A DNA stretch of 64,000 bases from Stagonosporopsis chrysanthemi (taxonomy: Eukaryota; Ascomycota; Dothideomycetes; Pleosporales; Didymellaceae): positions 62,001-126,000 of the forward strand of contig JAFISE010000067.1 of the NCBI GenBank assembly GCA_022560025.1. The letters are read 5' to 3'. Positions within the stretch are counted from its first letter, which is position 1; the number at the start of each line of letters is the position of its first letter. Below the pieces are notes generated by a model. It saw nothing but the letters and a program-made list of their open reading frames with translations, was not told the origin of the DNA and did not search any database. The position numbers were made by a program, and so were the translations under genes. Below, piece by piece: positions 1-11,642 of this stretch.

Positions 1-27
1 CACAAACCCGAGCTAACATCTACCTAG

Positions 28-1008
28 GTTGGTCTTACCAGCAGGGCTCTTGTCATTCCTATCTCAGAACACCAGGATACCGTCGGACCCATGGCCCGCA
101 CCGTGAAGGATGCCGCATATATCCTGCAAGCAATCGCTGGACCCGACCAATACGACAACTACACGTCCGCTATTCCATGGGCTTCAAACTCGACCAATGC
201 CACCAAGCCAGATTACGTCGCGGCCTGCAAGCTCGATGCACTCGCTGGGAAGCGTATCGGTATCCCCCGTAACGCAATCGGTAGTCGCAACAGAGTCTCT
301 GCACCGATCTTTGACGCCTTCGACGCTGCCATTACCATCCTGGAGGAGGCCGGTGCCATCATCGTTGACAACACAAACTACACCGCCTACGCCCAGTACC
401 TGAACTCGACCGCAGAAGACACCGTGCTCTCCGGCGACTTCGGGCCCAACCTCGCCGCCTACCTTGCCCAGCTAACATACAACCCCAACGACGTCACCGA
501 CCTCTCGGAAGTCCGCAACTTCACCCAGACCTTCCCCGCCGAAGAATACCCCAGCCGCGACACCGCCATCTTCGACTCCGCCCTCGCGCTGAACTTCACA
601 AACACCGACGCCCAGTTCTGGGCCGCATATCAGGAAGACCTGTTCCTCGGCGGCCCCGGCGGCATCCTTGGAGCTCTCGCCACATACAACCTCGACGCCG
701 TCGTGCTACCCACCCGCACCTCGTCCGGAATCAGCGCCATCATCGGCGCACCCATCGTCACCGTACCGCTGGGCGCCTACCCGTCCAACACGACCGTTGT
801 TCAGAACGCGCGCGGCAATCTCAATGCCACCGCGCCGAACATCCCCTTTGGTATTGCGTTTGCCGGCAAGCACTGGAGCGAGGAGAGTCTGATCGGGTTT
901 GCGTATGCGTATGAGCAGCGCAGTAACGTGAGGACGAAGGTGAAGCCGTATATCCAGCCGAGCATTGAGCTTGCGGATGTTGTGGGGAACCGGACGAGTA
1001 AGCCGTAA
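28..1008 (+). CDS. Amidase (amidase-signature family), 3' part only
   Basis: C-terminal part of a putative secreted amidase, which would hydrolyse a carboxamide to acid and ammonia. The window opens inside an intron: a CTAAC branch site (12-16) and a TAG acceptor (25-27) precede base 28, from which the frame is open to TAA at 1006-1008. The exon starts VGLTSRALVIPISEHQDTVG, followed by PMARTVKDAA, the classical block downstream of the Gly/Ser-rich catalytic region of this family. The Ser-cisSer-Lys catalytic residues lie upstream, outside the window. Several N-x-S/T sites (NYT, NST, NFT) suit an extracellular or vacuolar protein. ATG at 91 is internal, not the start. The substrate cannot be told from this part. 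Family call firm; function inferred. Confidence 0.88.
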   Translation, partial: VGLTSRALVIPISEHQDTVGPMARTVKDAAYILQAIAGPDQYDNYTSAIPWASNSTNATKPDYVAACKLDALAGKRIGIPRNAIGSRNRVSAPIFDAFDAAITILEEAGAIIVDNTNYTAYAQYLNSTAEDTVLSGDFGPNLAAYLAQLTYNPNDVTDLSEVRNFTQTFPAEEYPSRDTAIFDSALALNFTNTDAQFWAAYQEDLFLGGPGGILGALATYNLDAVVLPTRTSSGISAIIGAPIVTVPLGAYPSNTTVVQNARGNLNATAPNIPFGIAFAGKHWSEESLIGFAYAYEQRSNVRTKVKPYIQPSIELADVVGNRTSKP

Positions 1009-3058
1009 GAAGGCGTTTGTAGATGGCGCAGTTCTGAATTGAACAGTGTGCTTTGATTAGCTCTGGGATATACCACTTGTGACGGACGAAGGGCAGCCAA
1101 CCGCAGAAGGTCACCTGTGCTGGGACGCAAGTCATGCAATCCAATACCTGACGTTCTTCTCCGAGTCCCCAGATCGGGTGCTCGATTGCAAGAACAGCGA
1201 AAGTACGGGAGGCACTGCAGATAGAACATAAGAATAGAAAAAGGGCATCTAATCATAGTAGCGACGTGTAACCTGCTCTTATGCGCTCTGTGTTGGCTGG
1301 AGAGAAAGAGAGAGAGAGACCCCATGCCGCGGAAAAACTCGCAAAGTTGGTTGCCATACATGCACGTGTGTGAAGAAGAAACATTGCCAGTGCTCAGGAT
1401 ATATATACAGCAGTGCTGGTTTAGTCTGCCACATACGACCACAGGACACTGAAAGCAGCGCTTCCCGTTCGCTCAGCGGAACTTAAGCAGTGTACCGGCG
1501 GACTAGTAGTCAGGTGGGTGACCACTGGCGAATCCCCGCTGTTGTATGTATTTCTTTTTTTTTGGTGTTTTTCGTTTCCCTGATGTGGTGTGGTGGAGAG
1601 TGGAGTTGTTGATCTAAAGATGACGCCCAGTACTTAGCCTGCTACGCTTGAGTGTGTACTGCTTTTACCCCTATCCTCGCCCCCCCTTTTTTTTGGATAC
1701 TTCTTCTACAGTCCCGCATTCGCATCTGGAAGAAATTGACCCTGCGAGCGTGTCGATATAGGCAGTATATCAGGTTCGTTCCCCGCGTGGTGGGGTGTGG
1801 CACAGGGAGTGAGTGGTAGACAGCGAATGTGCATGCCTTGATGGTGTTTTGGAACATGGGTGGAGTTGTGCCCGAGCTTGTTGAGACGGTGTCGAGGCGG
1901 TGGTACGGTGTCTATTGCTGATGCAGACACATGTCTGCCATGCCCTGTGGTTCTTGCTGGGAGCTGTTGAGTCAAGCAAGGGGGGGGGCTGCGAGTGCAC
2001 GCAAGGGGTGCTTGTTTGGCCTCAGCTGGCAGAGGCGTGGAGACAGGTGTTGGCGGCCGTCGGCGTCGGTCAACTGTTGAGGCTGGCGTGGGGCCACCAG
2101 CACTTGCCAGACTACATGATTCCGTGTTTGAATATCATTTTTTGAATGTTTAGCGACATGTTTGCACGCTGCACGTTTCGCCGCCACCCGCACCCGTCAA
2201 GGCAAGGATACCCGCTAGCCGGCGATCAGATCAGGCGTGCGGCGTGCCAGCATGCCAAACGCGAAAAGCCATCCGCCGCCCACACCGCATACAGCGACCT
2301 GCGTGCGAGCGGCTGCAGGCTGTCAGGCCGGCAGTGGACGGCTGTGGCAGAGTGGCAGCCGTTGTGCAGTGGGGGCGCCCAATTTGAGGTGGCACAGGCG
2401 GCGCAACGCTAAGGCTCAAGGGTACAAAAGGATTCAGGAGGCCGAGGGCAGAAATACGGGGAAATTGCATACGAGGCGCTTTGATTCGCGACTTGGGGAG
2501 ACCCTTTGCCACTCGCGCGCATCAGGGACTTTGCACATACTGTGTATCCACCCGCCCGTTTGGGTGCGTGGGTGCTTGAGAAGGGAGAGACGTGAGTGAC
2601 TGTGTCGCTACAGGGCTGTGGCGCTGCTGGCAAGTGAGTCCATGGCTGGCTTGTTGCGGCCGGCGCAGGGAGACAGGGTAATCTCATGCGTACATGCAGC
2701 CGCGAATAATGTGCGCTGCATGAGGTATAGCAGTCCCGTGCGATCCTCGACCCATGTCTCTCATCACCGGTGCGGGCAGGAAGCGCACGCCGATTCGCTG
2801 CGGGCGCAGGGCCAGGGCAGCGCCGAAGCAGCTTGATGGAGCTTGAATTGGCGGACGGCGCCAAGCGCAATTTCGCCCCGACACGGACTGTACGCCTTGG
2901 CCGCGCTGACGGCTGACGGGCGCTGAGGCGCTTTAAAATGTGCTGGGCCCCCGGGCCCAGCGGGTGCGCGCTCGTCTGCTCACCCTTGCGCACCCAGCCC
3001 GAGTCGCTGCCTGTCCTCCTGTCGCTCCTTTGCTGCTGAAGAGGTTTCCGCCGCCACC
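1009..3058. other. Intergenic region around the 5S gene
   Basis: Apart from the 5S rRNA gene and its T-run I see no supported gene. There are several T- and G-homopolymers (for example near 1684 and 1980). The last 150 bases are GC-rich and pyrimidine-rich and lead into a strong start context (GCCGCCACCATG), so they are probably promoter and 5' leader of the glycosyltransferase gene. Confidence 0.6.
1431..1549 (+). rRNA. 5S ribosomal RNA (dispersed copy)
   Basis: A 119-nt segment matches the fungal 5S rRNA pattern. The ends ACATACGAC (1431-1439) and GTTGTATGT (1541-1549) pair as helix I with one G-U. Helix II can form from ACACTG and CAGTGT. The internal pol III promoter region (GGTGGGTGACC, about 1513-1523) and the conserved GCGAATCCCCGCTGTTG stretch are present. 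A TATA-like ATATATATA lies about 30 nt upstream (near 1400), and a T-run (about 1553-1562) follows as pol III terminator. It lies between protein genes with no 18S, 5.8S or 28S sequence near, as expected for dispersed 5S genes of filamentous ascomycetes. It appears functional. Confidence 0.93.
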
Positions 3059-4283
3059 ATGATGCTGCCTTCGACCGGCGCCCGCGGGCCCATGTTTACG
3101 CTGGCGTGCGCCGCCGGCGTGCTCCTGATATTCATCTTCGGCGTCGTCACCTGGTCTGCCCCCGAGCGGATACCGTTCCCGCGCGGCGGAGGATCAACAC
3201 ATGTAGAGATGTACGTGGCCTGTTTGACTGAGGATTCGGTGGTTTTGCCTTCCGCCGCTTCCACGGGAGTGATGGACTGCATTGCCCCGAGAATCTTCGC
3301 GCGCTAGCCCACGCCTGCTAACCAGCGCCGACAGGACCATCAGCGACGCGAAGACGCCAAACATCAACGAGATCCTGCGCATCCTGTACGAGCCGCTCAA
3401 GGTGTCGCCCTCGGAGCCCTTCATCCGCGAGCCCAATGGCACCAAGATCGTGCTGCCTGCGAACCCGCGCTACACCAAGAAGATGGGCAGCGACATTCTG
3501 ATCCTCGACCTCGACACCCGCCCGCTCAAGTCGACCGAGATGTACGAAAAGGGCGAGTACGACTGGCGCAACATCAACCACGTCTCCGGCGGCGTCTTCG
3601 CCCACTACGCATACGCCCAGATCCACGGCTACGACTACAAGTTCATCCACGCCAGCGAGTTTGAAGACCGCCACGCGACCTGGATCAAGCCCTCTGCCCT
3701 CGCCAACCTGATCAGCGACTACAAGTTCATCGTCTTCCTCGACGCCGACGCCACATTCCGCTTCATGCAGCTGCCCATCGAGTGGATGATGAACTACTGG
3801 GCCGTCGAGCCCCAGCACTCGTTCGTCATGGCCAAAGACCCCTGGTCGCCCGAAGAGCCGCAGTACAACTCCGACCGCTTCAACCGCACCTACACCAACA
3901 CGGGCTTCATGATTGTCCAAAACAACGCTCAAGTAATGCCGATCCTCAAGGCCTGGCACGAGTGCCCCGACGACGTCCGCTACCCAAACTGCTCGCAGTG
4001 GAAGGAGCCCAAGTTCCACGAGCAGAGCGCCTTTGGCGAGTACATCCGCTACGACTACGAGGACTCGATCTACGAGCTCGAGTGCGGCCAGGCCAACGGC
4101 TTCCCCGGCGTCGAGGTCAGCAACTGCCAGGGCAAATTTATCCGCCATTACTGGTTTGACAAAGCGCTGGTCAAGATGGATTACCGCGAGAACCTCATGA
4201 ATGCCATCACCTACCCGATCCAGAAATTGTTTGCCGAGAAGGAGGGCGTGGTATTCACGAGCGAGGAGAATGTCATCCATTGA
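3059..4283 (+). CDS. Type II membrane glycosyltransferase, GT34 (GMA12/MNN10)-like
   Basis: Likely Golgi glycosyltransferase adding galactose or mannose to glycans. Exons 3059-3210 and 3335-4283 (donor GTACGT at 3211, GCTAAC branch site, acceptor ACAG ending 3334) join in phase 2 to give about 366 aa. ATG at 3059 has an optimal Kozak context. A short cytosolic tail is followed by one hydrophobic anchor (about residues 12-32), then a luminal catalytic domain. FLDADATF holds the DxD-type metal/nucleotide-sugar motif, and TNTGFMIV and HEQSAFGEY are typical acceptor-side blocks of GT34-like enzymes. The length suits this group. Linkage and substrate cannot be told. GT fold is confident; GT34 placement less so. 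Confidence 0.78.
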
Positions 4284-4696
4284 GACTTGGGTTGGCACAA
4301 GGGCATGTGGTACGCATAATGATTTTGTTTTGAACAAGAAGTCAGAGACGAAGACAAAGACCGTCCGAGGGGCGGAATCGGTTTGCCGCCAGCCTCGGTT
4401 TTGGGCAGGGCGTTGCATTGCATAGCGTTTGCATGGACATGGGCGTTCATTCTCTTCTTCCTTCGTTTCCCTCTCACTTCACCCCTACTCGGCCTCCCCA
4501 GATTCGGAGAACACGAGGGGGGACGGGACGCACCTTCAAGCAGGGTGTCCCTCATCTGGGCTTCTATCTTCTATTTCTTCCCGAATTGCTGCCTCTGGAT
4601 ACAACACTGTATTGTTTAGTCACTAGTTTTTTGTTTGTTTTTTTCTACTTTTGGAAAGGCACGACATCGGTCTGCCGGGTTCGGAGGCGCGCTGAT

Positions 4697-4761
<65 letters not shown>

Positions 4762-6935
4762 CCGGGCTNNNNNNNNNNAAACTGTTTTGTTTCTTCCCTT
4801 GTTTTTTTTTTTTTTTTTTTTTTTTTTGGGAACGCACCCCACCGGGCCGCCGGGGCCGGGCGGGCGCCCGGCCCCCCCCCCCCCCCCCCCTTCAATACGA
4901 GTTCTTCTCCCGCAAACCCTGTCTCGCATTGTGCCCGAGAGAAAGTAACTTGCGGAGCGCTGCAGCGAGGCTGTCCCGTGCTATGCTGTGCCTTGTTCTC
5001 ATGCAACATAGTGCTACGCTCGCTTCATGCGCCCGCTCCACTGTGGGACACCGCAAAGCGGACGGCGATTCCCTTGCGTGTGTTTCTGTGCAAACGGCCC
5101 GGTCTATTCAGGCCAACCCCGGAGTGTACAGTCTTTTGTTTTGCGACGACGTGGTACTACATCACCTCACGCTACACCAATCTCAACAAAACACAGCACA
5201 CAACCATACATCTCCGCCGCATTCTACTAAACCGTCCCCCAGATATCGAAGCTGGCGTACACACACCCGTTGCACTGCACTGCCTTGTAGTAGGTAGCTC
5301 CGACCCTCCACTACCAGCCCGGGCTCTGAATCAACGTCTCAGTATCACATCATCAGAGTGTTAGCATCAGCAACAGGACGAATTCCCAATCGGGTCCAAG
5401 CGCCAAGCCACCTCTCGCTTCGCCACTCCACGCTAACGCTATGCAAGCTACACACCAGCACAGCACAGCCACGCTTCCGCCCATCGCGTGCCCTCCAAGA
5501 CGGGGGCGAATCCAAACCAGGTACCGTACTATGTATACTACAGCACAGCCACTGTCAAGTGCGTGTTTATTCCGCATCAACGGCGCGTCTACACCTCGTA
5601 ACCCCCCCAGCGTGTTCATACCAAACAGCAGCGGAGTAGAGTCGAGCGCAGTGTACTAGGCTGGGGCGGGGTGAGGGGAGAACGCCTCGCAGGCCTAAAA
5701 GGTGTGAGCCCCACGTACACCGGCTCCACAGCCCTACTCCTGGCCTCTCTGATCGAGGTACAGCACGCGACAAGATCAAGCTCTGGTCGGCATCGTTTTA
5801 CTGCGCAGACGCGTGGACCCGCAGCGCTGTACACGCGTACTATATGTATATACCGTGTGTTGCGAGACAGCGGACCGCTATGGCAAAGCAGACGCCGAGG
5901 CGTACAAAGACGAGGCAGACTCGGGCCGCGTGGCTGACACGCGGTCTCTTGTGTGCAAAGAGAAGGGGGAAACTGGGTGCGTGGCTGGTGACTTGTCGGC
6001 CGATATTCGGATGGGCTGGTTCGTGTTGATACTAACGCGCGGGTATTGCGGAGGGGCGTGAAGGGCTGAAATCCCAAGGTCCTCGTGTCGCGGAATTAGG
6101 TTGTCGAGGTTGGGGGGAGTTGTGCGTTCTGCGTGCTTTCTGGGACGAACCCCAAGGCCGCCACTGCGGGGTTTCTAATGAGATGTCTGCAGTGCTTAAC
6201 TTATAGGTAAATTCTAGGGACAAAGGATGGGGGGGGGGGGGGGGTTGGCAAGTTAATCTACGGCCTCATGAGTCTGAGTGGGCTGGGGAAGTAGTTACGA
6301 TTGACGATGTTCGGTTGTGCGGTACGATTGTTGTCGGGGTGTAGTACAATAGGCTGACATCCTGGGTTATATCGATGTCTTGACCGCACAATTAATGGGT
6401 CAGACTACATGGGATGATCGTCGGGCGAGTCTTTAGAACTTTTTTCGATTGATCTCGAGATACGATTGGTTAACAGCCATGGCTTCGAAATGGCTACTTG
6501 CCTCTCTGGCTAGACATTTGAGACTGTTTGGGAAACAGTCTGCACAGTGAGAATGGCAGTGTGAACGCATCAAGCTGCCTGTCAGTCGACTCCAATTGTA
6601 GTATCTGACTCACCGTGTGCCACGGAGAGCAAGGAAAAGGAAGAGGTAGATTTTGCATGTCACCGTATGACGGTACGTGGAAAACATCGACATCTGTACC
6701 GTACCACCATGCGTACAGGCTACCGACACGATATAACCACCTGCATATCTTGCCGTTGGTTGCGCGATGCGAGAGGAAAGAACTTGGATGACGTCGAAAA
6801 CACGAGCAGCACAGGGCGTCTGGGCCAGGAGAGGGAGCAACTAGTTTTGGCTCTACACAGAGAAAGTGTCCTAACCTGCCGCGTAGTCAATCGCAGACCG
6901 AGGTTCGCAACAAGGAACTACCTCCACCTCGCACC
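4284..6935. other. Gene-free stretch with assembly gap
   Basis: No gene with recognisable domains or convincing splice structure was found on either strand. It contains the N gap and the homopolymer tracts listed separately, plus a 16-base G-run at about 6229-6244. The right end is the 3' side of the alkaline phosphatase gene. Confidence 0.5.
4698..4890. repeat. Homopolymer tracts around a 10-N assembly gap
   Basis: A poly-C run (4698-4760, one T at 4728), ten N bases (4769-4778), a poly-T run (4802-4827) and another poly-C run (4872-4890) lie within 200 bases. Runs of this length are easily mis-sequenced, so true length and content here are unreliable. Apparent proline- or glycine-rich reading frames across it are artefacts. 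Confidence 0.95.
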
Positions 6936-8623
6936 TCAGTGCCCATGCCCGTGCACATGGCCCTCGCTCTCCAAATCCCTCTTCCCCACCCAGCTACTCC
7001 CCGCCTTGCGCAACTTCTCCGTCACCTTGCTCATCTTCACCTTCAGCACGCCCTCAATATACCCCGGCAACTGCGTATTGTCCCAATTACCCGCCATATC
7101 CGCCCGGAGATTGCCTCCACGCCAGCCAGCACCATACCCAAAAAGCGTGATATCGCTCGCAGTGTGGCCGCCTGTCGACCAATTGACGCCCGCCTTCTTA
7201 CTCAACCGGGCCGCCAGCTCTGTCGCGAGATTCCTGGACGCGAGGAGGGCGTCGACATCGGCGGCGGGCAGGTTAGCGAGGCCATAGCCGGGCAGGATGG
7301 TGGAGACGAGGTATGCGCGCCTGTCTGTGCCATTGTAGGCGGCCCACAGCGCGGCGGCGTGCTCGGTGGTCATGGTTGCGGATTTCAGGGGCAGTGGGTT
7401 GAAGCCGTTGAGGGTTAGGCCGCCGCACTCGTGGTCGGCGGCGGAGAGCATCATAGTATCTGGGTGCGCGTCGATCCAGGAGCGGACGTGGGCCATTACG
7501 TCGTTGTACATGATGGTGTCGTGCAGGTGGCCGACGGGGTCGTTGGCGTGGCCGGCGTGCTGTGAAGCGTGTTAGTGGAGTGGTGAGAGGGGAGAATTGA
7601 GGGATTGGGACGAACGTCGATTCTGGATGCCTCAATCATTAGGAAGTACCCCTTGAAAGACCACTTTGTTGCGCGGTCGAGGGAGGTTAGGGCTGTCTCT
7701 ACCATCTCGAGGAGACTAGGCTCGATGGTAGGGTCTTGTTTGCGGTCGATTTCGTACATCATCTGGTCTGGAGGTTGTCAGTGCAGTCATAGAGTGTATT
7801 CGTGGAGGGTTAGTGAGTGTTGGAGTGTACGGAGTGGAGAGGAGGTACTCACCGTCATTAAACAGGCCAATGTAGGGCAGGTCAGCCGCCTTAGCAGTCC
7901 CCTTCTTCAGCTCATCAAACGCCTTACGATCCTGCATAACACGGTATCCCTTCTCTTTGGCATATCCAAAAAGATCAATATCATCCTTGCGGCAAGACGT
8001 AGGATCGGACTTGGGCTTGAAGTAGCAGCGTCCGCCGCCCATGAGGATGTCGACTTGCGGGCCCAGCGGGTGGGAATAGCCAATTTCATGTTCGGCGATC
8101 TTCTCATACGAGTTGCGGTCAGCTACGTGAGCAGCGTAGCAGGCAGGGGTGGCGTGGTTGATGGTTGAAGTCACGACGAGACCGGTCTTGAAGCCCTCCA
8201 TCTTTGCGGCCTCGAGGATCGAGCCTACCGGCTGGCCGTCGTCGTCTACGGCAATTGCTGCAAGTCGCATCAGTCGCAAAGCCTGGAAGGCAGATTGAAA
8301 AACCCACCATTGTTGTAGGTTTTGACACCACACCCGAATGCGGTCGCACTGGCTGCGGAGTCGGTGATGAGGTTGTTGCTCGCTTGGGTCCTGACATTTC
8401 CAATGACCATTTTGTCAGCAGGCAGCTGAATCGACACAGGTGCCTTCGGGTTCTCGCCGTTCTGCAGCAGTGAGACGTAGTCTCGTGCCATCGTTTGGGA
8501 GGCTGGACCATAGCCATCAGGCACGATGTAGATGAAGTTGCGGGCTGTGGGCAACAACCAAAGGGCTGAGCATCCCTGCGCAAGCAGAGTGCCGGCAATG
8601 GTGATTGAAAGAGCGTATTTCAT
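6936..8623 (-). CDS. Alkaline phosphatase (secreted or vacuolar)
   Basis: Hydrolyses phosphate monoesters with two zinc and one magnesium ion. Four exons: 8623-8308, 8257-7853, 7767-7616 and 7559-6936, all with GT..AG introns and consistent phase; 498 aa. A hydrophobic N-terminus (about residues 1-20) suggests a signal peptide. Active-site blocks occur in family order: IVPDGYG (first metal Asp), TDSAASATAFGCGVKTYN (nucleophile Ser in DSA), the SRID/HAGH block formed across the third intron (metal Asp and His), AADHECGG (Asp-His) and STGGHTASD (late metal His). Length is normal. The C-terminus is His-rich (HVHGHGH). No C-terminal anchor is seen, so secretion or vacuolar delivery is inferred. 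Phosphate-starvation control is likely for the family but not shown here. Confidence 0.93.
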
Positions 8624-9104
8624 CTTGCTGCGAGTGAAGTAGAACCCTAAGCGCTCGAATTGGACCTGCGAAGCCTACTACTCGTATTTGTTGTACGATA
8701 CGTCTTTATACAAATCTTCTACACTCTTCAATGCACGCCAATGCACACCAACACGTTCACTCCTATTGACAGCCTCGCGCGACCCGCATCACAAAATTAC
8801 ACTCTGCGAACGTGTTTGCAAGGTCCTTCGTCTGTGGACGAAAATTTGGGGAGGTCCCGAATTTCCGCATTTGAAAGTTGCGAGCTTCCGTTTTGGTTCA
8901 TATGGTGGTCAGGTCAAGAGTGACGGACGGCTCTTGGCTGGCTTGGCTGCATCCTACGCGGCTCGCCTCGACGTATGGTTCGCAGCCTGAGCGCACACGT
9001 GGGTGCGTCGAGTGTAAACTGCAATTTGCGCTCCTTAAACATGCAGCATATGTACCTACATCGCCATGTGATGGGTTTTGTGAAGGGCAGAAGTGGGAAC
9101 GCGA
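8624..9104. other. Intergenic, promoter side of alkaline phosphatase
   Basis: Non-coding between the minus-strand phosphatase start and the 3' end of the next minus-strand gene. No further feature seen. Confidence 0.5.
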
Positions 9105-11128
9105 TCACCCGGTTCTCCTGACCTCTCCATTCTTGTCTTTGACCTCACCTTTCAACAAAATCTCGTGTCCGTCGCCTTCTCTTACCCATTGTGCAGCGAC
9201 AAAACCAACAGAGGCGACCGAGGCCATGAGCCACCAGCCGAGGCCCACAATGCCCATGTTAAGGCCCTTGCCAAACACCCAAGAAAACATGATGGGTCCG
9301 ATAGTCCTCGTGAGGCTCGACACCGACTGCCCAATGCCGTGTACAGTTCCGAGCACTGACGGATGAGGACTAACATTGTTGACCAAAATCGTGGTGCAAG
9401 GTAGTGCGAATGTGCGGGCCAGGACTTGGATGAACAGAACTCCAGTAATGGCAATCCAAACAAATGGTCCACTGACTCCAGCTGGCGGCGTGCTCCAGCT
9501 CGGCACACGACTCAGGAATGGAGCGAGGGCGTAGGTCGCGGGGAAGAGTCCGAGGAAGATGCGATAGCTTTTTGCTGTGCCGAGTCGATGTGAAAGCTTT
9601 GGATACAGAAAGAGCTGTAGAAAGATACCTATAAACCCAAGAATAGCTAATGCAACCCCTATAAGTGCTGGAGGAAGCGCTAAGCCACCAGTGAAATGAA
9701 TGAAGCCATGTGGCTTGTATCCCGGAGGATGCGGATGCGCAGGATCAAAGCGTGCTGTGGAAAGGTAGATAAACCAGAGCGAGTTGAAGCCACCTACATG
9801 CATTGCCATCAAGCCGTGAGCGAGAAGAGTGAGAACGAGGTTCCGTGTCCAGATACGGCGGAAGGGAAGTCTTTGACGGAGTACCTTGCTGGTCTTGTCA
9901 CTTGACGCGGAGACTTCCGGGTGGGCAGATGTAGGCGTTGGCTGAAGCTCAAGGCTGTGAGAAGCATCGTAGTCATCCTCAGGAACAACAGAGTAGCCGT
10001 CTTCTGTCGCAGTGTTTTGGCGGAACAGGTATCGGCGGAACATCCTGCCGATACGCAGGCCAGGATCCGGCTTATCCTTGCAAAGCTCGTTCGTCTCCTC
10101 CAAGAAGAAGATCACGGCTAATGCCGAGAATAGAAGGAAACATGCGCTCATAATGTTGGGGAGAGCATACGGCCACCGCTTCATCCAGGATACGCCGTCT
10201 TTGCCGCCGATGAACGAACCAGGTCCGAACAAGGAGGGATAGCTCCCAATCGGGTCCGCCAGAAGACCGCCTGTGAGTGGATTAGTATGTTCCGTGTGTC
10301 TACCTGCTCTCAGCGCATACCAAGGATGGGTCCAACAATGACACCGATGTTGAAGGTTATGGGCAGTATCAGAAACGCCCTGCTCTGGTACTTCTTCTCT
10401 TTGATGATCTCACTGATCATGGTTCTCATCACCCCTATGTTACCATTCAGCATACCGCCTAAGCATCGACACGCGACTGCCACTGGAAAGCTCTGGGAGA
10501 AGCCAAAGCCAACGATACTGCACATGGTCCCCAGCAGCCCTATATAAATGACTCTCTTCCGTCCACCGTGCTCAGAATCGGCGACACGACCCCAAAGCAT
10601 GGCAGTGAGGAACTGCGCAAACGGAAATGCAGCATTGATGATACCTGCCTGATACGCAATGGTAGCGTCAGGTAGTGTCTTGTCGAACGACTGGAGCTGG
10701 TAGAAGAGGTAGGATCCGAGCGAGGTTTGAGTCAAGGGCTCTGATAGCCGTGCCAGGGTAATGACGAACAGCTGGTCCTTGCGTGGAAGCGACCGCCATG
10801 ATATCGGCTTCTCTTTGGCGGCTTCTGCTTGTTCAGTGTCATCGACCTGAGGAAGGGCTGCACCGGCGCGGACATTCGTATCTATCGAAAGCTGTCGCGG
10901 TACTGGAGATGTTCTCGCATGCAAAAATCTACGACCGCGGTCGTCGTCGCTCTTGTCATCATCTGAGGAGTAGTGGTCAATGCTGAAGGTGTCGGCGTTG
11001 GTGCTGTCGGCATTGGTGCTGTCGGCATTGGTGCTGTCGGCGTTTGATGTTTCGTGATGCCGTGGCAGCTGGCCGTGGTTATTCCCGGACGCAACAACGC
11101 TGGGTTCGAGGTCAGGGTTTCTGCTCAT
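9105..11128 (-). CDS. MFS transporter, ZIFL/YCR023c-like
   Basis: Integral membrane carrier of the major facilitator superfamily. Exons 11128-10321 and 10270-9105 (donor GTATGC, TACTAAT branch site, acceptor CACAG) join in phase 1 to give 657 aa. A long hydrophilic N-terminus (about 1-110), rich in Ser and Asp, holds a tandem NADST repeat. Then come TM segments, with WGRVADSEHGGRKRV as the loop 2-3 signature, and a second TM half after a charged central loop. The sequence resembles zinc-induced-facilitator-like and yeast YCR023c-type carriers. Substrate unknown; metal chelates, drugs or organic ions are possibilities. Family call good, substrate inference weak. Confidence 0.85.
10991..11044. 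repeat. 15-bp in-frame tandem repeat
   Basis: About 3.6 copies of a 15-bp unit (GTCGGCATTGGTGCT on the plus strand) encode the repeated NADST pentapeptide in the N-terminal tail of the MFS carrier. Copies differ by single transitions. Unit length is a multiple of three, so copy changes keep the frame. Confidence 0.9.
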
Positions 11129-11642
11129 CAGCGTGCTGAGCTTCCACTACGAAGCTGGACAAGAATCTCCGTGAATGTCGCGAGTGAACAATGAGTGGGC
11201 ACGCGACACCATGGCCGGCGAAAAGAATGACTCCGAAGCCTGCGAAACTGTACTAATGCACGTCTTCGCGCTGCCGCCGTGAAAAGACATTTCCGGACTC
11301 GTCATTGGCGAGGCACGATAAGCAGACCGCTTTGTTGCTTGTTGCCACCGTATGTAGTGGCGTCACTGTTAACATATGCAATGTCGCGATTGATTAACGA
11401 TGGAATTGTAAGGTGGAGGAAGATGCATTGTGTTGAAAAAATACTACAAAGCTGCACCCAACAAGTGTGCCTCCCGCATTTGAGGCACACGACACTGGAC
11501 AGCATGCGCGCTCACACTCCGCCATTGGCTATCCGGCCGCGTAGATCATCACGTCAAAGGCTTGATTTTCGTGTCCTATGTGAGGTCTCAGTCTACTTTG
11601 TTCGCTTGCATACAACCAACTTCTATCATTTCGTAGCTACAC
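11129..11642. other. Intergenic
   Basis: Promoter side of the MFS gene and 3' flank of the msrB-like gene. No supported gene. Confidence 0.5.

Noticed and set aside
801..1442. 213-codon minus-strand frame over the amidase end and 5S gene
   Set aside because: It overlaps the amidase exon and the 5S rRNA flank; no domain; antisense shadow of GC-rich coding sequence.
3318..4418. 366-codon minus-strand frame opposite the glycosyltransferase
   Set aside because: Val/Leu/Asp/Glu-rich repeat-like composition typical of the antisense of a C-biased gene; the sense strand has clear GT motifs.
4418..5297. Reading frames with long Pro or Gly runs around 4.4-5.3 kb
   Set aside because: They are read through poly-C, poly-T and N bases; the composition explains the open frames.
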